A stretch of 64,000 bases of DNA from Aquamicrobium aerolatum DSM 21857 (GCF_900113935.1 NZ_FORF01000007.1:1-64000); one strand, 5' to 3'. Shown: positions 15,813-25,735, counted from the first letter of the stretch. The notes: generated from the sequence alone by a model not told the origin. Program-made: numbers and translations.

Positions 15813-17345
15813 ATGGCAGAAACTGCGATCGAGCTTGTCGGCATTAACAAGAGTTTCGGAGCGGTTCACGCCAATCGCGATATCCATTTGGAAATTCCGC
15901 GCGGTACGATCCATGGAATCGTGGGGGAGAACGGAGCCGGTAAATCGACGTTGATGTCGATTCTCTACGGTTTCTATCAGGCCGATAGTGGCGAGATTCG
16001 CGTCGACGGAAAGCCTGTCACCATTGCCACCCCGAACGACGCCATCGCGACCGGAATTGGTATGGTGCATCAGCATTTCATGCTGGTGCAGAATTTCACG
16101 GTGGTCGAAAACGTCATCCTGGGGGCGGAAGGCGAAGCGCTGCTGAATTCGTCGATCGCCAATGCTCGTTCCGAGTTGGCGCGACTGGAGCGCGAATATG
16201 GTCTGGAGGTTGCTCCGGATGCGATTGTCGAGGAGCTTCCTGTCGGGCTCCAGCAGCGCGTCGAGATCTTGAAGGCGCTTTATCGTGGTGCTGAAATTCT
16301 CATCCTCGATGAGCCCACGGGCGTTCTGACCCCTGCTGAAGCAGATCATCTGTTCCGGATCCTTTCCCAACTGAAGGCGGAGGGAAAGACGATCGTCCTG
16401 ATTACGCACAAGCTGCGCGAGATCATGGCTATTACCGATAATGTCTCGGTGATGCGGCAGGGCCAGATGGTTGCCACTCGCAAGACCGCCGACACCAGCG
16501 TGGAAGAACTTGCCGAACTGATGGTGGGGCGCCACGTGCTTCTGCGGGTGGAAAAGGGTGAGAAAGAACGGGGCGAGGTCAAACTGTCGGTGAAGAACCT
16601 GACGGTGAAGGATTCGCGTGGCGTGACGATGGTCAGCGATGTTTCTTTCGATGTCCGCGCAGGAGAAATCGTCGGGATTGCGGGCGTGGCGGGCAACGGT
16701 CAATCGGAACTGCTCGAGACGATTGCAGGCATCCGCAAGGCGCAATCTGGCACGGTTCACCTTGACGGAGCGCCCATTGATGTGACCGGCGCCGCGGACC
16801 CGGCGGAGCTACGCGCCCGTGGTCTCGCTCACGTTCCGGAAGATCGCCATCATGTTGGTCTCGTGCTGTCTTTCGAGGAGTACGAGAATTCCATCCTGGG
16901 CTATCATGATGACCCGGCCTACCTGAAAGGGCCGTTCCTCGATATTGAGGCGATCCGGGCGGATGCGCGGGCGAAAATTGCTTCCTACGATATAAGGCCG
17001 GCCAATGAGCGGCTGAAAACTGCAAATTTTTCTGGTGGAAACCAGCAAAAAATCGTGCTGGCGCGGGAGATAGAAAAAGACCCCGGCGTGTTGATCGTCG
17101 GTCAGCCGACACGCGGTGTGGATGTCGGCGCGATCGAGTTTATTCACAAGCGTCTGATCGCGATGCGGGATGCGGGGAAAGCGGTATTGCTCATTTCGGT
17201 AGAGCTGGATGAAATCCGCGCTCTGTCGGATCGCATCCTGGTGATCTTCGACGGCCGCATTGTCGGTGAACGAGATGCCGGCGCGACCGAAGGTGAGCTT
17301 GGCTTGCTGATGGCGGGTGTTGAAAACCAGGAGGCCGCCGAATGA
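15813..17345 (+). CDS. Nucleoside ABC transporter ATP-binding protein (double ATPase, YufO/RbsA type)
   Basis: 510 aa with two ATPase domains in tandem. The first has Walker A GENGAGKST at 38-46, a LPVGLQQRVEILKALYRGAEILILDEPTGVLTP signature/Walker B block and an H-loop (LITHKLREI). The second has the degenerate GVAGNGQSE loop and FSGGNQQKIVLAREIEKDPGVLIVGQPTRGVD, as usual in this class. Start is set at ATG 15813 (MAETAIEL), with AGAGGGG upstream; an ATG at 15786 is less likely. It energises the two permeases that follow (ATGA overlap at 17342) and presumably uses the BMP-family receptor at 11013. First gene of the nucleoside uptake and catabolism operon. Confidence 0.93.
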   Translation: MAETAIELVGINKSFGAVHANRDIHLEIPRGTIHGIVGENGAGKSTLMSILYGFYQADSGEIRVDGKPVTIATPNDAIATGIGMVHQHFMLVQNFTVVENVILGAEGEALLNSSIANARSELARLEREYGLEVAPDAIVEELPVGLQQRVEILKALYRGAEILILDEPTGVLTPAEADHLFRILSQLKAEGKTIVLITHKLREIMAITDNVSVMRQGQMVATRKTADTSVEELAELMVGRHVLLRVEKGEKERGEVKLSVKNLTVKDSRGVTMVSDVSFDVRAGEIVGIAGVAGNGQSELLETIAGIRKAQSGTVHLDGAPIDVTGAADPAELRARGLAHVPEDRHHVGLVLSFEEYENSILGYHDDPAYLKGPFLDIEAIRADARAKIASYDIRPANERLKTANFSGGNQQKIVLAREIEKDPGVLIVGQPTRGVDVGAIEFIHKRLIAMRDAGKAVLLISVELDEIRALSDRILVIFDGRIVGERDAGATEGELGLLMAGVENQEAAE

Positions 17346-18481
17346 GCACCCCTTACGCGAAGCTTCCTGCCTGGGCCGATTATGGGCTTATTCCGTTTTT
17401 TAATCTCGTCGTCGCGTTTGTGGTCGCGGGGCTCGTGGTGCTGCTCGTCGGAGAAAACCCGTTCCGTGCAGCTGCAATCATGGTCGAGGGTGCCTTTGGC
17501 TCGGGACGAAACATCGCCTACACGCTGTTTTACTCCACCAGTTTTATCTTCACCGGGCTGGCCGTCGCGGTCGCATTCCATGGCGGGCTGTTCAATATTG
17601 GCGGCGAAGGACAGGCCTATATCGGTGGTCTGGGCGTCGCTCTGGTATGCCTTTCCTTCGACAGCATCTTGCCGTGGTGGTTGACTTTCCCGCTCGCTGT
17701 CCTGGGGGCCGCGGGGATTGGCGCGGCGTGGGCGTTCATCCCGGCCTATCTACAAGCGCGGCGCGGCTCGCACATCGTCATCACGACCATCATGTTCAAC
17801 TTCATCGCCGCGAGCCTGATGGTCTATCTGCTGGTCGGAGCACTCAAGCCGTTGAGCTCGATGGCACCACAGACGCGGACCTTCGCGCCCGGCGGACAAT
17901 TGCCAAAACTCAACTGGCTTATCGAGCTTTTCGGGGGCACCGTCCGCTCGTCACCGTTCAATCTTTCCTTCCTGCTTGCGCTTTTCTGCGCTTTCCTCGT
18001 CTGGCTTTTGATCTGGCGAACGCGTCTGGGTTACGAGATCCGCACGCAGGGGTTCAGCGCCAAAGCGGCGCGCTATGCGGGGATTGGCGAGACGCGCATC
18101 GTTCTTGTCACGATGATGGTCTCGGGCGCATTGGCAGGAATGATGGCGCTCAACCCGGTGATGGGAGATCAGGGCAGATTGCAGCTCGACTTCGTCGCGG
18201 GTGCGGGCTTTGTCGGCATCGCCGTGGCACTGATGGGACGATCACATCCGGCAGGTATCGTTCCTGCGGCCATTCTGTTTGGAATGCTATATCAGGGCGG
18301 CGCAGAACTGGCCTTCGAGATGCCCAACATCAGTCGCGACATGATCGTGATCATTCAAGGCCTCGTCATTCTGTTCGCGGGGGCGCTTGAAAATATGTTC
18401 CGTCCTTCGATCCAGACATTGTTTGCAAGCCTCGGAGCCCAATCTTCAGGCGTTTCGGCCTCCAGCAGCGAGCGGGCGTGA
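17342..18481 (+). CDS. Nucleoside ABC transporter permease 1 (YufP-like)
   Basis: 379 aa, about nine hydrophobic segments, BPD_transp_2 type as in ribose and nucleoside importers. Typical stretches are AFHGGLFNIGGEGQAYIGGLG and the cytoplasmic GFSAKAARYAGI...RIVLVTMMVSGALAGMMA coupling region. The start overlaps the ATPase stop (ATGA). It pairs with the next gene to form the heterodimeric channel. Confidence 0.92.
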   Translation: MSTPYAKLPAWADYGLIPFFNLVVAFVVAGLVVLLVGENPFRAAAIMVEGAFGSGRNIAYTLFYSTSFIFTGLAVAVAFHGGLFNIGGEGQAYIGGLGVALVCLSFDSILPWWLTFPLAVLGAAGIGAAWAFIPAYLQARRGSHIVITTIMFNFIAASLMVYLLVGALKPLSSMAPQTRTFAPGGQLPKLNWLIELFGGTVRSSPFNLSFLLALFCAFLVWLLIWRTRLGYEIRTQGFSAKAARYAGIGETRIVLVTMMVSGALAGMMALNPVMGDQGRLQLDFVAGAGFVGIAVALMGRSHPAGIVPAAILFGMLYQGGAELAFEMPNISRDMIVIIQGLVILFAGALENMFRPSIQTLFASLGAQSSGVSASSSERA

Positions 18482-18482
18482 C

Positions 18483-19454
18483 ATGGAAAGCTTCAACACC
18501 TTGATTGTCGTGCTGGACTCAACGGTCCGCTTGTCTATTCCGTTGCTGCTTGCCTGCCTTGCCGGGCTCTATTCTGAGCGCGCTGGCGTGTTCGATATCG
18601 GGCTGGAGGGCAAGATGCTCGCTGGCGCGTTTGCGGCAGGGGCGGCGGCTGCGGTCTATGGCTCTGCCTGGGCCGGTCTTGGCGCTGCGATACTGGTCTC
18701 CGGCTTTCTGGCGCTGGTGCACGGCTTCGCGTCGATCACCCATCGAGGCAACCAGATCGTCTCTGGTGTCGCTATCAACTTCATTGCAGCGGGTTCTACG
18801 ATCATCCTGGGGCAGGCGTGGTTTTCACAGGGCGGACGAACACCGTCGTTGGATGCCGAAAGCCGTTTCGGCGCGATTACCCTGCCATTTGCTGAGGCGG
18901 TGCAGGATATTCCGGTGATTGGCTACACCTATTATGAGCTGATTTCCGGCCATTCAGCGCTGACTTATTTTGCGTTCGCGATGGTTTTTGTCACTTGGTG
19001 GGTGCTGTTTCGCACACGATTTGGCTTGCGCATGCGTGCAGTTGGCGAAAACCCGGCAGCAGTCGACACAGCCGGTATTTCGGTTCCGTGGTTGCGCTAT
19101 CGAGCCGTGCTGATCACGGGCGTGTTGTGCGGGTTTGCCGGCAGTTATCTGGCACTTGCGCAGAATGCGGGCTTTGTAAAGGACATGACAGCCGGCAAGG
19201 GCTACATCGCGCTCGCGGCACTGATCTTCGCGAAATGGCGTCCCGTGCCGGCAATGTTTGCGTGCCTGCTGTTTGGCTTCCTTGACGCGCTTGCGATTCG
19301 TCTTCAGGGCACGCCGTTGCCTGTGGTCGGTCGGGTTCCCGCTCAACTGTTCCAGGCCTTGCCTTACATTCTGACAGTCATTCTCTTGGCGGGCTTTATC
19401 GGCAAGGCGATCCCGCCGCGCGCCGGTGGCATTCCCTACGTGAAGGAGCGGTAA
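18483..19454 (+). CDS. Nucleoside ABC transporter permease 2 (YufQ-like)
   Basis: 323 aa, about eight membrane segments. LYSERAGVFDIGLEGKMLAGAFAAG, ITHRGNQIVSGVAINF and AVGENPAAVDTAGISVPWLRYRAVLITG match the second permease of BMP-type nucleoside importers. The ATG at 18483 (MESFNTLI) starts one base after the previous stop; upstream in-frame codons lie inside that gene and are not used. cdd follows after 5 bp. Confidence 0.92.
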   Translation: MESFNTLIVVLDSTVRLSIPLLLACLAGLYSERAGVFDIGLEGKMLAGAFAAGAAAAVYGSAWAGLGAAILVSGFLALVHGFASITHRGNQIVSGVAINFIAAGSTIILGQAWFSQGGRTPSLDAESRFGAITLPFAEAVQDIPVIGYTYYELISGHSALTYFAFAMVFVTWWVLFRTRFGLRMRAVGENPAAVDTAGISVPWLRYRAVLITGVLCGFAGSYLALAQNAGFVKDMTAGKGYIALAALIFAKWRPVPAMFACLLFGFLDALAIRLQGTPLPVVGRVPAQLFQALPYILTVILLAGFIGKAIPPRAGGIPYVKER

Positions 19455-19459
19455 GTTCG

Positions 19460-19852
19460 ATGTCTCATGATCTGTTCGAGGCTGCCCGCACAGCGATGGC
19501 AAGTGCCTATGCGCCGTATTCGAAATTCCCGGTTGGCGCGGCGTTGCGCACGGCGGACGGCAAGGTGTTTGCTGGCGCCAATATCGAGGTGGCGTCTTTT
19601 CCGGAAGGCTGGTGCGCGGAGACGACCGCACTTGGCCATTACATCATGGCAGGTGGCGGCAAGATCACCGAGATCGCCGTGGTGGCCGAAAAGATGGATC
19701 GCATCACGCCATGCGGTGGATGCCGTCAGCGCCTCGCTGAGTTTGCCGGGCCGGATACCTTGCTACATCTGTGCGATCAGTCCGGTATTGCGCAGACCAT
19801 GACGATGGCGGAAATCCTGCCGCTCGGCTTTGCCGGAGACACGCTGAAATGA
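19460..19852 (+). CDS. cdd: Cytidine deaminase
   Basis: 130 aa, the short homotetrameric type. Zinc ligands and catalytic residues are in WCAETTAL (C52, E54) and PCGGCRQ (C85, C88); the PYSKFPVGAAL opening and GANIEVASFPEG loop bind the nucleoside. It deaminates cytidine and deoxycytidine to the uridine forms, feeding the phosphorylases next door. Its stop overlaps the start of punA (ATGA, 19849-19852). Confidence 0.96.
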   Translation: MSHDLFEAARTAMASAYAPYSKFPVGAALRTADGKVFAGANIEVASFPEGWCAETTALGHYIMAGGGKITEIAVVAEKMDRITPCGGCRQRLAEFAGPDTLLHLCDQSGIAQTMTMAEILPLGFAGDTLK

Positions 19853-20655
19853 ATCGCACCATCGCCACGATCACCGAGAGGCTGGAGGGGCGTGCGCCCA
19901 GAGCAGCTCTGGTTCTTGGTTCGGGTCTGGGCGCTTTGGTCGATGAAGTGGTGGATGCAGTGCGCATTCCCTACGCCGACTTGCCGGTGTTTCCCAAAAG
20001 CGGCGTGACAGGACATGCGGGGGAGCTTGTAGCCGGGGATCTGGAGGGCAGTCCGATACTCATGTTGGCAGGTCGCTCCCACTATTACGAGCATGGCAAT
20101 GCTGCCGCGATGCGGCCGGTTCTGGAGGTGTTGGCTGGAATAGGTATCGATCAGTTGCTCCTGACCAACGCTGCGGGCTCGCTTGATGCCGAGATGGCAC
20201 CGGGATCGGTGATGCTGATTACCGACCATATCAATTTCTCGGGTGCCAATCCGTTGTTCGGCGAGCCTACCGACCGACGCTTTGTCGGCATGACAGAGGC
20301 CTATGACCCCGCAATGCGTGCCGCTTTTGAAGCTGCCGCAAAGGCATCTGGCACGCCGCTGCATAAGGGTGTCTATATGTGGTTTTCGGGCCCTTCATTC
20401 GAAACGCCTGCCGAAATCCGAATGGCACGGGTCTTTGGTGCCAACGCCGTCGGCATGTCGACGGTGCCGGAGGTCATTCTTGCGCGGTTTTTGGGGCTGC
20501 GTGCGGCCGCTTGCTCGGTTGTCACCAACTATGCGGCCGGCATGACCGGCAACGAGCTTTCGCATCAGGAGACGAAGGAAATGGCTCCTTTGGGCGGACA
20601 GCGTCTGGCGACGATCCTCAAGAGAATATTCGCTGACAGGTTGCTTGATGATTAG
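19849..20655 (+). CDS. punA: Purine-nucleoside phosphorylase (trimeric class)
   Basis: 268 aa. The phosphate loop LVLGSGLGALVDE, AGRSHYYEHGN, TNAAGSLDAEMAPGSVMLITDHINFSGANPL and the VGMSTVPEVILARFLGL block are those of the trimeric PNP class, which cleaves inosine or guanosine with phosphate to base and (deoxy)ribose-1-phosphate. The start at 19849 overlaps cdd; the longer frame upstream lies in cdd and is not used. deoA follows after 36 bp. Confidence 0.94.
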   Translation: MNRTIATITERLEGRAPRAALVLGSGLGALVDEVVDAVRIPYADLPVFPKSGVTGHAGELVAGDLEGSPILMLAGRSHYYEHGNAAAMRPVLEVLAGIGIDQLLLTNAAGSLDAEMAPGSVMLITDHINFSGANPLFGEPTDRRFVGMTEAYDPAMRAAFEAAAKASGTPLHKGVYMWFSGPSFETPAEIRMARVFGANAVGMSTVPEVILARFLGLRAAACSVVTNYAAGMTGNELSHQETKEMAPLGGQRLATILKRIFADRLLDD

Positions 20656-20691
20656 CAGCCTCACGACATTCCGGCGCGGTGGGGAGATGGA

Positions 20692-22017
20692 ATGACGGCT
20701 CTGCCGCAGGAGATCATCGCCAGAAAACGCGATGGTCAGGCGCTCGATCAAAGCGAAATTGCGGCGTTCGTTGGCGGGCTGACGGATGCCAGCTTCTCGG
20801 AGGGGCAGATCTCCGCGCTGGCAATGGCGATTTTTCTCAAGGGCATGAATCGCGATGAAGCGGTCGCGTTGACGCTCGCGATGCGCAATTCGGGTCTGGT
20901 GCTGGACTGGTCCGATTTGCCCGGCCCGGTAACGGACAAGCATTCGACCGGTGGGGTCGGGGACAATGTCTCGTTGATGCTCGCGCCGATCGTTGCGGCC
21001 TGTGGAGCCTACGTTCCGATGATTTCAGGACGCGGGCTCGGCCATACTGGCGGCACGCTCGACAAGATGGATGCGATCCCCGGTTATGTCAGCGAGCCGG
21101 ATAGCAGTTTGTTTCGTAAGGTGGTTGCGGAAACTGGCTGCGCCATCATCGGGCAAACCTCAGATCTGGCCCCTGCCGACAAGCGGCTCTATGCGATCCG
21201 TGACGTGACCGCGACAGTGGCGTCGATCCCGCTCATTACGGCGTCCATTCTGTCCAAGAAACTGGCCGCCGGCCTTGGCAGCCTGGTGCTTGACGTCAAG
21301 ACCGGCAGCGGTGCCTTCATGACGACCAGAAAAGGCGCGAATGCGCTGGCGCAAAGTCTGGTCGCCGTGGCAAACGGAGCGGGCTTGCCCACGACGGCGC
21401 TCATCACGGATATGGATCAACCGCTGGCCAGCGCCGCCGGCAACGCCGTTGAGGTGGCGAATGCGGTCGATTTCCTCACCGGCCGCAAGCGGGATCGTCG
21501 TCTGGAGCAGGTGACGCTCGCACTGGCAGGCGAGATGCTGCTGTCGAGCGGTATTGCCATATCTCATCAGGACGCGCTGCTGCGTGCACAGGGCGCCCTT
21601 TCCAGTGGAAAAGCGGCGGAGGTTTTCGGGCGCATGGTAAGTGCGCTTGGCGGACCTGTAGATTTCGTCGAACGATCTGGTGACTATTTGCCTGCCGCCA
21701 ACGTAATCCGGCCGCTAAGGGCAAAGCGATCGGGCTTTGTCGATTCGATCGCTTCGCTGGATATCGGTATGGCGGTTGTCTCTCTCGGCGGTGGGCGAGT
21801 ACTGCCGCAGGACCGGATAGATCATTCAGTCGGAGTGAGTGAACTCCTCCCGGTCGGCTCCGAGTTGCGCGCAGGCGAGATATTCGCGGTCATCCATGCG
21901 CGAAATGAATCGCAAGCGGATGCTGCCGAAGCCGCGTTGCATTCGGCCTACGTGCTTGCAGACGGCAAACCCCGTACGCCCAGGACAGTCCTTCGACGCA
22001 TCATTCATCAGGACTGA
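20692..22017 (+). CDS. deoA: Thymidine phosphorylase
   Basis: 441 aa. The phosphate-binding KHSTGGVGD motif is at 83-91, followed by MISGRGLGHTGGTLDKMDAIPGY, the IIGQTSDLAPADKRLYAIRDVTATV segment and SILSKKLAAGLGSLVLDVKTGSGAF. It phosphorolyses thymidine or deoxyuridine to the base and deoxyribose-1-phosphate, which DeoB converts to the 5-phosphate. Last gene of the uptake-catabolism operon; its end is convergent with coaBC and touches it (22017/22018), leaving no room for a separate terminator. Confidence 0.96.
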   Translation: MTALPQEIIARKRDGQALDQSEIAAFVGGLTDASFSEGQISALAMAIFLKGMNRDEAVALTLAMRNSGLVLDWSDLPGPVTDKHSTGGVGDNVSLMLAPIVAACGAYVPMISGRGLGHTGGTLDKMDAIPGYVSEPDSSLFRKVVAETGCAIIGQTSDLAPADKRLYAIRDVTATVASIPLITASILSKKLAAGLGSLVLDVKTGSGAFMTTRKGANALAQSLVAVANGAGLPTTALITDMDQPLASAAGNAVEVANAVDFLTGRKRDRRLEQVTLALAGEMLLSSGIAISHQDALLRAQGALSSGKAAEVFGRMVSALGGPVDFVERSGDYLPAANVIRPLRAKRSGFVDSIASLDIGMAVVSLGGGRVLPQDRIDHSVGVSELLPVGSELRAGEIFAVIHARNESQADAAEAALHSAYVLADGKPRTPRTVLRRIIHQD

Positions 22018-23241
22018 TCAGTTCCCCAGTCGCGTGGCGATCACGTCAGCAAGGCGCGCTGCAACCTCGTCCTTGCTCATTTCTGGCCACTCGTCGACAC
22101 CATCGGCGGATACGACGCGCACCACATTGCGGTCACCGCCCATCACGCCCGCAGCATTGATGCCGCTGTCGTGGGAGACATCGTTGGCAACAATGAGGTT
22201 TGCACGCTTCTTGGCCAGCTTCCGCCGGGCATTTTCGACGACATTCTGTGTTTCGGCCGCGAAGCCGACAACGAGTCGGGGACGCTGTGCATGATGCCCG
22301 ATCGTTGCGAGAATGTCCGGGTTCTCCACCATCTGCAGGGCAGGCGGTCCTTTGCCCTCTTCCTTTTTGATTTTCTGGCCGGATTCACCGTCCGTACGCC
22401 AGTCGGCCACCGCGGCAACGAACACGCCGGCGTCAGCTGGCAGCGCCGCTTCAACAGCCGCCTTCATCTGCCGCGCTGTCTCGACATGCTCGACGTGAAC
22501 TCCAGCAGGGTCTGGGATTGTCACCGGTCCGGAGACGAGATGGACCTGAGCACCAAGTCTTGCCAACGCAGCGGCAATCGCATGCCCCTGCTTGCCTGAT
22601 GAGCGGTTTGCAATGTAGCGCACCGGATCGATCGGTTCATGGGTGGGGCCGGATGTGACGATGATCTTCTTGCCGGCCAGCGGTTTGGGCGTGTCAGTCA
22701 GAAGCTGTTCGATAGCTGTGACGATTTCCAGCGGTTCGGCCATTCTGCCATCACCGGCTTCGCCGCTTTCTGCCATCTCGCCTCTGGCGGGACCGATAAA
22801 GGCGATGCCGTCGCGTTCGAGTGTGGCGCGATTGCGCTGCGTGGCGGCATGGCTCCACATGCGTGGGTTCATCGCTGGAGCGATCAGCACGCGCTTGTTG
22901 GTTGCCAGCAGCACGGTTGACGCCAGATCGTCAGCCAACCCGTTTGCCATTTTTGCCATCAGGTTGGCCGTGGCCGGGGCAACGACAATCAAATCGGCTT
23001 CGCGCGATAGTCGGATATGCCCGACATCGTGCTCATCCTGGCGGTCGAAGAGCTCCGTGAAGACGTGGTCTGCCGAGAGCGCCCCCACCGCAAGCGGAGT
23101 AATGAACTGCTGGGCGCCTTCTGTCATCACGCAGCGAACGCTCGCACCGCGTTCGCGCAATCGACGGATCAGGTCGAGGCACTTGTAGGCGGCTATTCCG
23201 CCACCAATGATGAGCAGGATACGTTTTTCCGAGAGCGTCAT
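22018..23241 (-). CDS. coaBC: Bifunctional phosphopantothenoylcysteine decarboxylase/ligase
   Basis: 407 aa. The N-terminal flavoprotein domain (ILLIIGGGIAAYKCLDLIRRLRERG, VVAPATANLMAKMANGLADDL, APAMNPRMW) decarboxylates; the C-terminal domain (IIVTSGPTHEPIDPVRYIANRSSGKQG, DWR, KIKKEEGKG, NPDILATIG, VGFAAET) ligates cysteine to phosphopantothenate using CTP. Both steps belong to coenzyme A synthesis. Start set at ATG 23241 with a purine-rich GGGGGAC just upstream; longer in-frame codons reach towards ubiB and lack support. It follows ubiB in the ubiE-ubiB-coaBC order seen in related bacteria. Confidence 0.95.
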   Translation of the reverse strand: MTLSEKRILLIIGGGIAAYKCLDLIRRLRERGASVRCVMTEGAQQFITPLAVGALSADHVFTELFDRQDEHDVGHIRLSREADLIVVAPATANLMAKMANGLADDLASTVLLATNKRVLIAPAMNPRMWSHAATQRNRATLERDGIAFIGPARGEMAESGEAGDGRMAEPLEIVTAIEQLLTDTPKPLAGKKIIVTSGPTHEPIDPVRYIANRSSGKQGHAIAAALARLGAQVHLVSGPVTIPDPAGVHVEHVETARQMKAAVEAALPADAGVFVAAVADWRTDGESGQKIKKEEGKGPPALQMVENPDILATIGHHAQRPRLVVGFAAETQNVVENARRKLAKKRANLIVANDVSHDSGINAAGVMGGDRNVVRVVSADGVDEWPEMSKDEVAARLADVIATRLGN

Positions 23242-23261
23242 GCCGTCCCCCTTCGTCCCGA

Positions 23262-24830
23262 TCAGCTGAGTGCCATCCATAGCAGCGTGGCAGCGATGAT
23301 CCACAATGCAATACGACCTGATCTGGTGTGCCGGGCCTCTGCCTTGCCGATGTCGCGGGCTGTCTGCGCATCAAAGCGGAGGCCGTTTTCCGCCATCGCA
23401 TCAATCTCGCGCGACAAGCGCTCTGTGCGCGCGACCAGATCAGGTGCCTGGCGGGCCAGTGACACGAGTGCTTCAAGCCCGTCGCGTGCGTCTTCAAACA
23501 TGCCGCGCGGGCCCAGATTGCTGCGGATCCAGCCACCGACGACAGGCTCTGCTGCCTTCCACATGTTGAACGTCGGATCGAGGGTTCGTGCGACGCCTTC
23601 GACAACCACCATCGTCTTCTGCAGCAGCACCAGTTCCGGGCGCGTTTCCATGTCGAACAGTTCGGTGACCTCGAACAGCAGAGTGAGCAGACGCGCCATC
23701 GAGATCGTCTCTGCAGGTTGCCCATGGATCGGCTCACCGATGGCGCGGATCGCCTGTGCAAACGCATTCACGTCATGACTACGCGGTACGTAGCCGGCCT
23801 CGAAGTGTACTTCAGCGACGCGTCGGTAATCGCGCGTGATGAAGCCATAGAGGATCTCGGCCAGGAAACGGCGTTCCTTCTTTCCGAGGCGACCGGCGAT
23901 GCCCATGTCGACGGCGACGATAGTGCCGTCACCGTCAACGAAGAGATTGCCCGGATGCATGTCGGCGTGGAAAAAACCATCACGCAGGGTATGGCGCAGA
24001 AATGACTGCATCAGCACTGTCGCAACAGCTTTGAGGTCGTGACCTGCTGCCCGCAGACCGTCAAGATCGTTCATCTTGACGCCGTCGATCCACTCCATGG
24101 TGATGACGTCGCGTCCCGTGCGTTCCCAGTCGACCCACGGCACACGAAACCCCGGATCATCCTTGGTGTTTTCGGCGAGTTCAGACAGGGCCGCCGCCTC
24201 GAGGCGCAGATCCATCTCGATCTTGGTCGTTTGCGCCAGACCTTGCGCAATTTCGACCGGTCGCAACCTGCGGGTCGACGGCATGAACCGTTCCTGCATG
24301 CGCGCTGCGAGGAAGAAGCCTTCCAGGTCGTTGGCGAAGCGGCGCCGCACGCCTGGCCGGATCACTTTGACCGCAACCTTGTGCTCGCTTGCCTCGCGCC
24401 AGATGGTGGCAGGGTGAACCTGCGCAATCGACGCAGCAGCGATTGGATCATCGAAGCTGGAATAAAGCTCAGTGACCGGCCGGCCAAGCGAATCGGCAAT
24501 TGCTGCCGTTGCTTGCGCGGTCGGGAACGTCGCCATGCGGTCCTGAAGGTTAGCCAGTTCGGCAGCAATGTCCGCTCCGACCACATCCGGACGCGTCGCC
24601 AGAAACTGTCCCAGCTTCACATAGGAAGGCCCGAGACGGTCGATGGCGCGAGACATGCGCAGCGTGGTATCCGATTTGCGCACGCGGCGGCGCGACAGGA
24701 AGCGCGCGACACCCCAGGCTGCGCGGGGAGGTCCGGTGAGCTGGTCGCCGGGTAACGCACCGATCACGCCTTCGCGGGTCAATATCCAGCCAGCACGCGC
24801 CAGCCGGAACCAGGCAGTTGGGCTGCTCAT
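23262..24830 (-). CDS. ubiB: Ubiquinone biosynthesis kinase-like protein UbiB
   Basis: 522 aa. An ABC1/ADCK atypical kinase: the KxGQ motif is seen as LGPSYVKLGQFLATRPD, with SSFDDPIAAASIAQVHPA, VAVKVIRPGV, the catalytic HADMHPGNLFVDGDG and VDMGIAGRLGKKERRFL. Two hydrophobic stretches at the C-terminus anchor it in the membrane. The family supports ubiquinone assembly. Start set at ATG 24830 (MSSPTAWF), 14 bp after the ubiE stop; upstream codons overlap ubiE. Confidence 0.95.
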   Translation of the reverse strand: MSSPTAWFRLARAGWILTREGVIGALPGDQLTGPPRAAWGVARFLSRRRVRKSDTTLRMSRAIDRLGPSYVKLGQFLATRPDVVGADIAAELANLQDRMATFPTAQATAAIADSLGRPVTELYSSFDDPIAAASIAQVHPATIWREASEHKVAVKVIRPGVRRRFANDLEGFFLAARMQERFMPSTRRLRPVEIAQGLAQTTKIEMDLRLEAAALSELAENTKDDPGFRVPWVDWERTGRDVITMEWIDGVKMNDLDGLRAAGHDLKAVATVLMQSFLRHTLRDGFFHADMHPGNLFVDGDGTIVAVDMGIAGRLGKKERRFLAEILYGFITRDYRRVAEVHFEAGYVPRSHDVNAFAQAIRAIGEPIHGQPAETISMARLLTLLFEVTELFDMETRPELVLLQKTMVVVEGVARTLDPTFNMWKAAEPVVGGWIRSNLGPRGMFEDARDGLEALVSLARQAPDLVARTERLSREIDAMAENGLRFDAQTARDIGKAEARHTRSGRIALWIIAATLLWMALS

Positions 24831-24843
24831 GCCTGCCGCCGCC

Positions 24844-25620
24844 TCACAGTTTCCAGCCGGAATGCAATGCCGCGATGCCGCCCGAATAGTTGCGCCATGT
24901 GACGCGTTCAAATCCGGCCTTCTCGATCATCGCGGCAAAGTTCTTCTGGTCCGGGAACTTGCGGATCGACTCCACGAGGTAGCGATAAGGCTCACCGTCC
25001 CCCGCAACCAGGTCGCCGATGCGCGGAATGGCATTGAACGACCAGGCTTCGTAGACCTTGTCGAGCACGGGCATCTCGACCTCTGAAAACTCCAGCACGA
25101 GAATACGGCCGCCGGGCTTCAAAACGCGGTAGGCTTCCGAGAGCGCGACATCGATGCGCGGGACGTTACGGATGCCGAACGCGATCGTGTAGGCGTCGAA
25201 CGTCTCGTCTTCGAACGGCAGTTCCTCAGCGTTGGCTTCGACGAACTCGGTGTATTCCGAAAGCCCGCGCTTGGCCGCGCGGTCCTGGCCAACCCCGAGC
25301 ATAGAGCCATTGATGTCGAGAATCGTTGCATGTGCATTGCGCTGGGACGCTTCGATGATCCGGAACGAGACGTCGCCGGTGCCGCCAGCGACGTCGAGAA
25401 CGCGCCAACCCGGCCGCTTGGGCGGGTTCAGCCAGGCTACCATCGAGTCTTTCCAGACGCGGTGCAGGCCAACCGACATGATGTCGTTCATCAGGTCGTA
25501 TCGTCCTGCAACCTTGTGGAAAACCTCGTTGACGAGACCCTGCTTTTCTCCCAACCCGACTTCGCGGAAGCCATAGGCCGTTTCCATGCCGCCATTGGCG
25601 GTGGTGCGCTGTTCGGACAT
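24844..25620 (-). CDS. ubiE: Demethylmenaquinone/ubiquinone C-methyltransferase UbiE
   Basis: 258 aa. SAM-binding motif [14 protein letters not shown], the [20 protein letters not shown] opening, [15 protein letters not shown] and [13 protein letters not shown] are diagnostic. It C-methylates the quinone ring during ubiquinone synthesis. Start chosen at ATG 25620 (MSEQRTT), with ATG 25629 as a close alternative. First gene of ubiE-ubiB-coaBC. Upstream it faces add divergently, whereas relatives usually have mutM here (see findings). Confidence 0.95.
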   Translation of the reverse strand: MSEQRTTANGGMETAYGFREVGLGEKQGLVNEVFHKVAGRYDLMNDIMSVGLHRVWKDSMVAWLNPPKRPGWRVLDVAGGTGDVSFRIIEASQRNAHATILDINGSMLGVGQDRAAKRGLSEYTEFVEANAEELPFEDETFDAYTIAFGIRNVPRIDVALSEAYRVLKPGGRILVLEFSEVEMPVLDKVYEAWSFNAIPRIGDLVAGDGEPYRYLVESIRKFPDQKNFAAMIEKAGFERVTWRNYSGGIAALHSGWKL

Positions 25621-25735
25621 GATTTTCATCCATTCAAATTTCGGCCGGACCATAGCCGATCACAGCCGCAGACGCTATTGTTGATGCCGCGATGTTCGGC
25701 CGCGTTTTGTGGCGATCCTGTGGAGCTGATGCACA

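Noticed and set aside
15771-16760. A 329-codon minus-strand frame across the nucleoside ABC ATPase
   Set aside because: It is antisense to Walker A/B-containing sequence and has no family match that I recognise.
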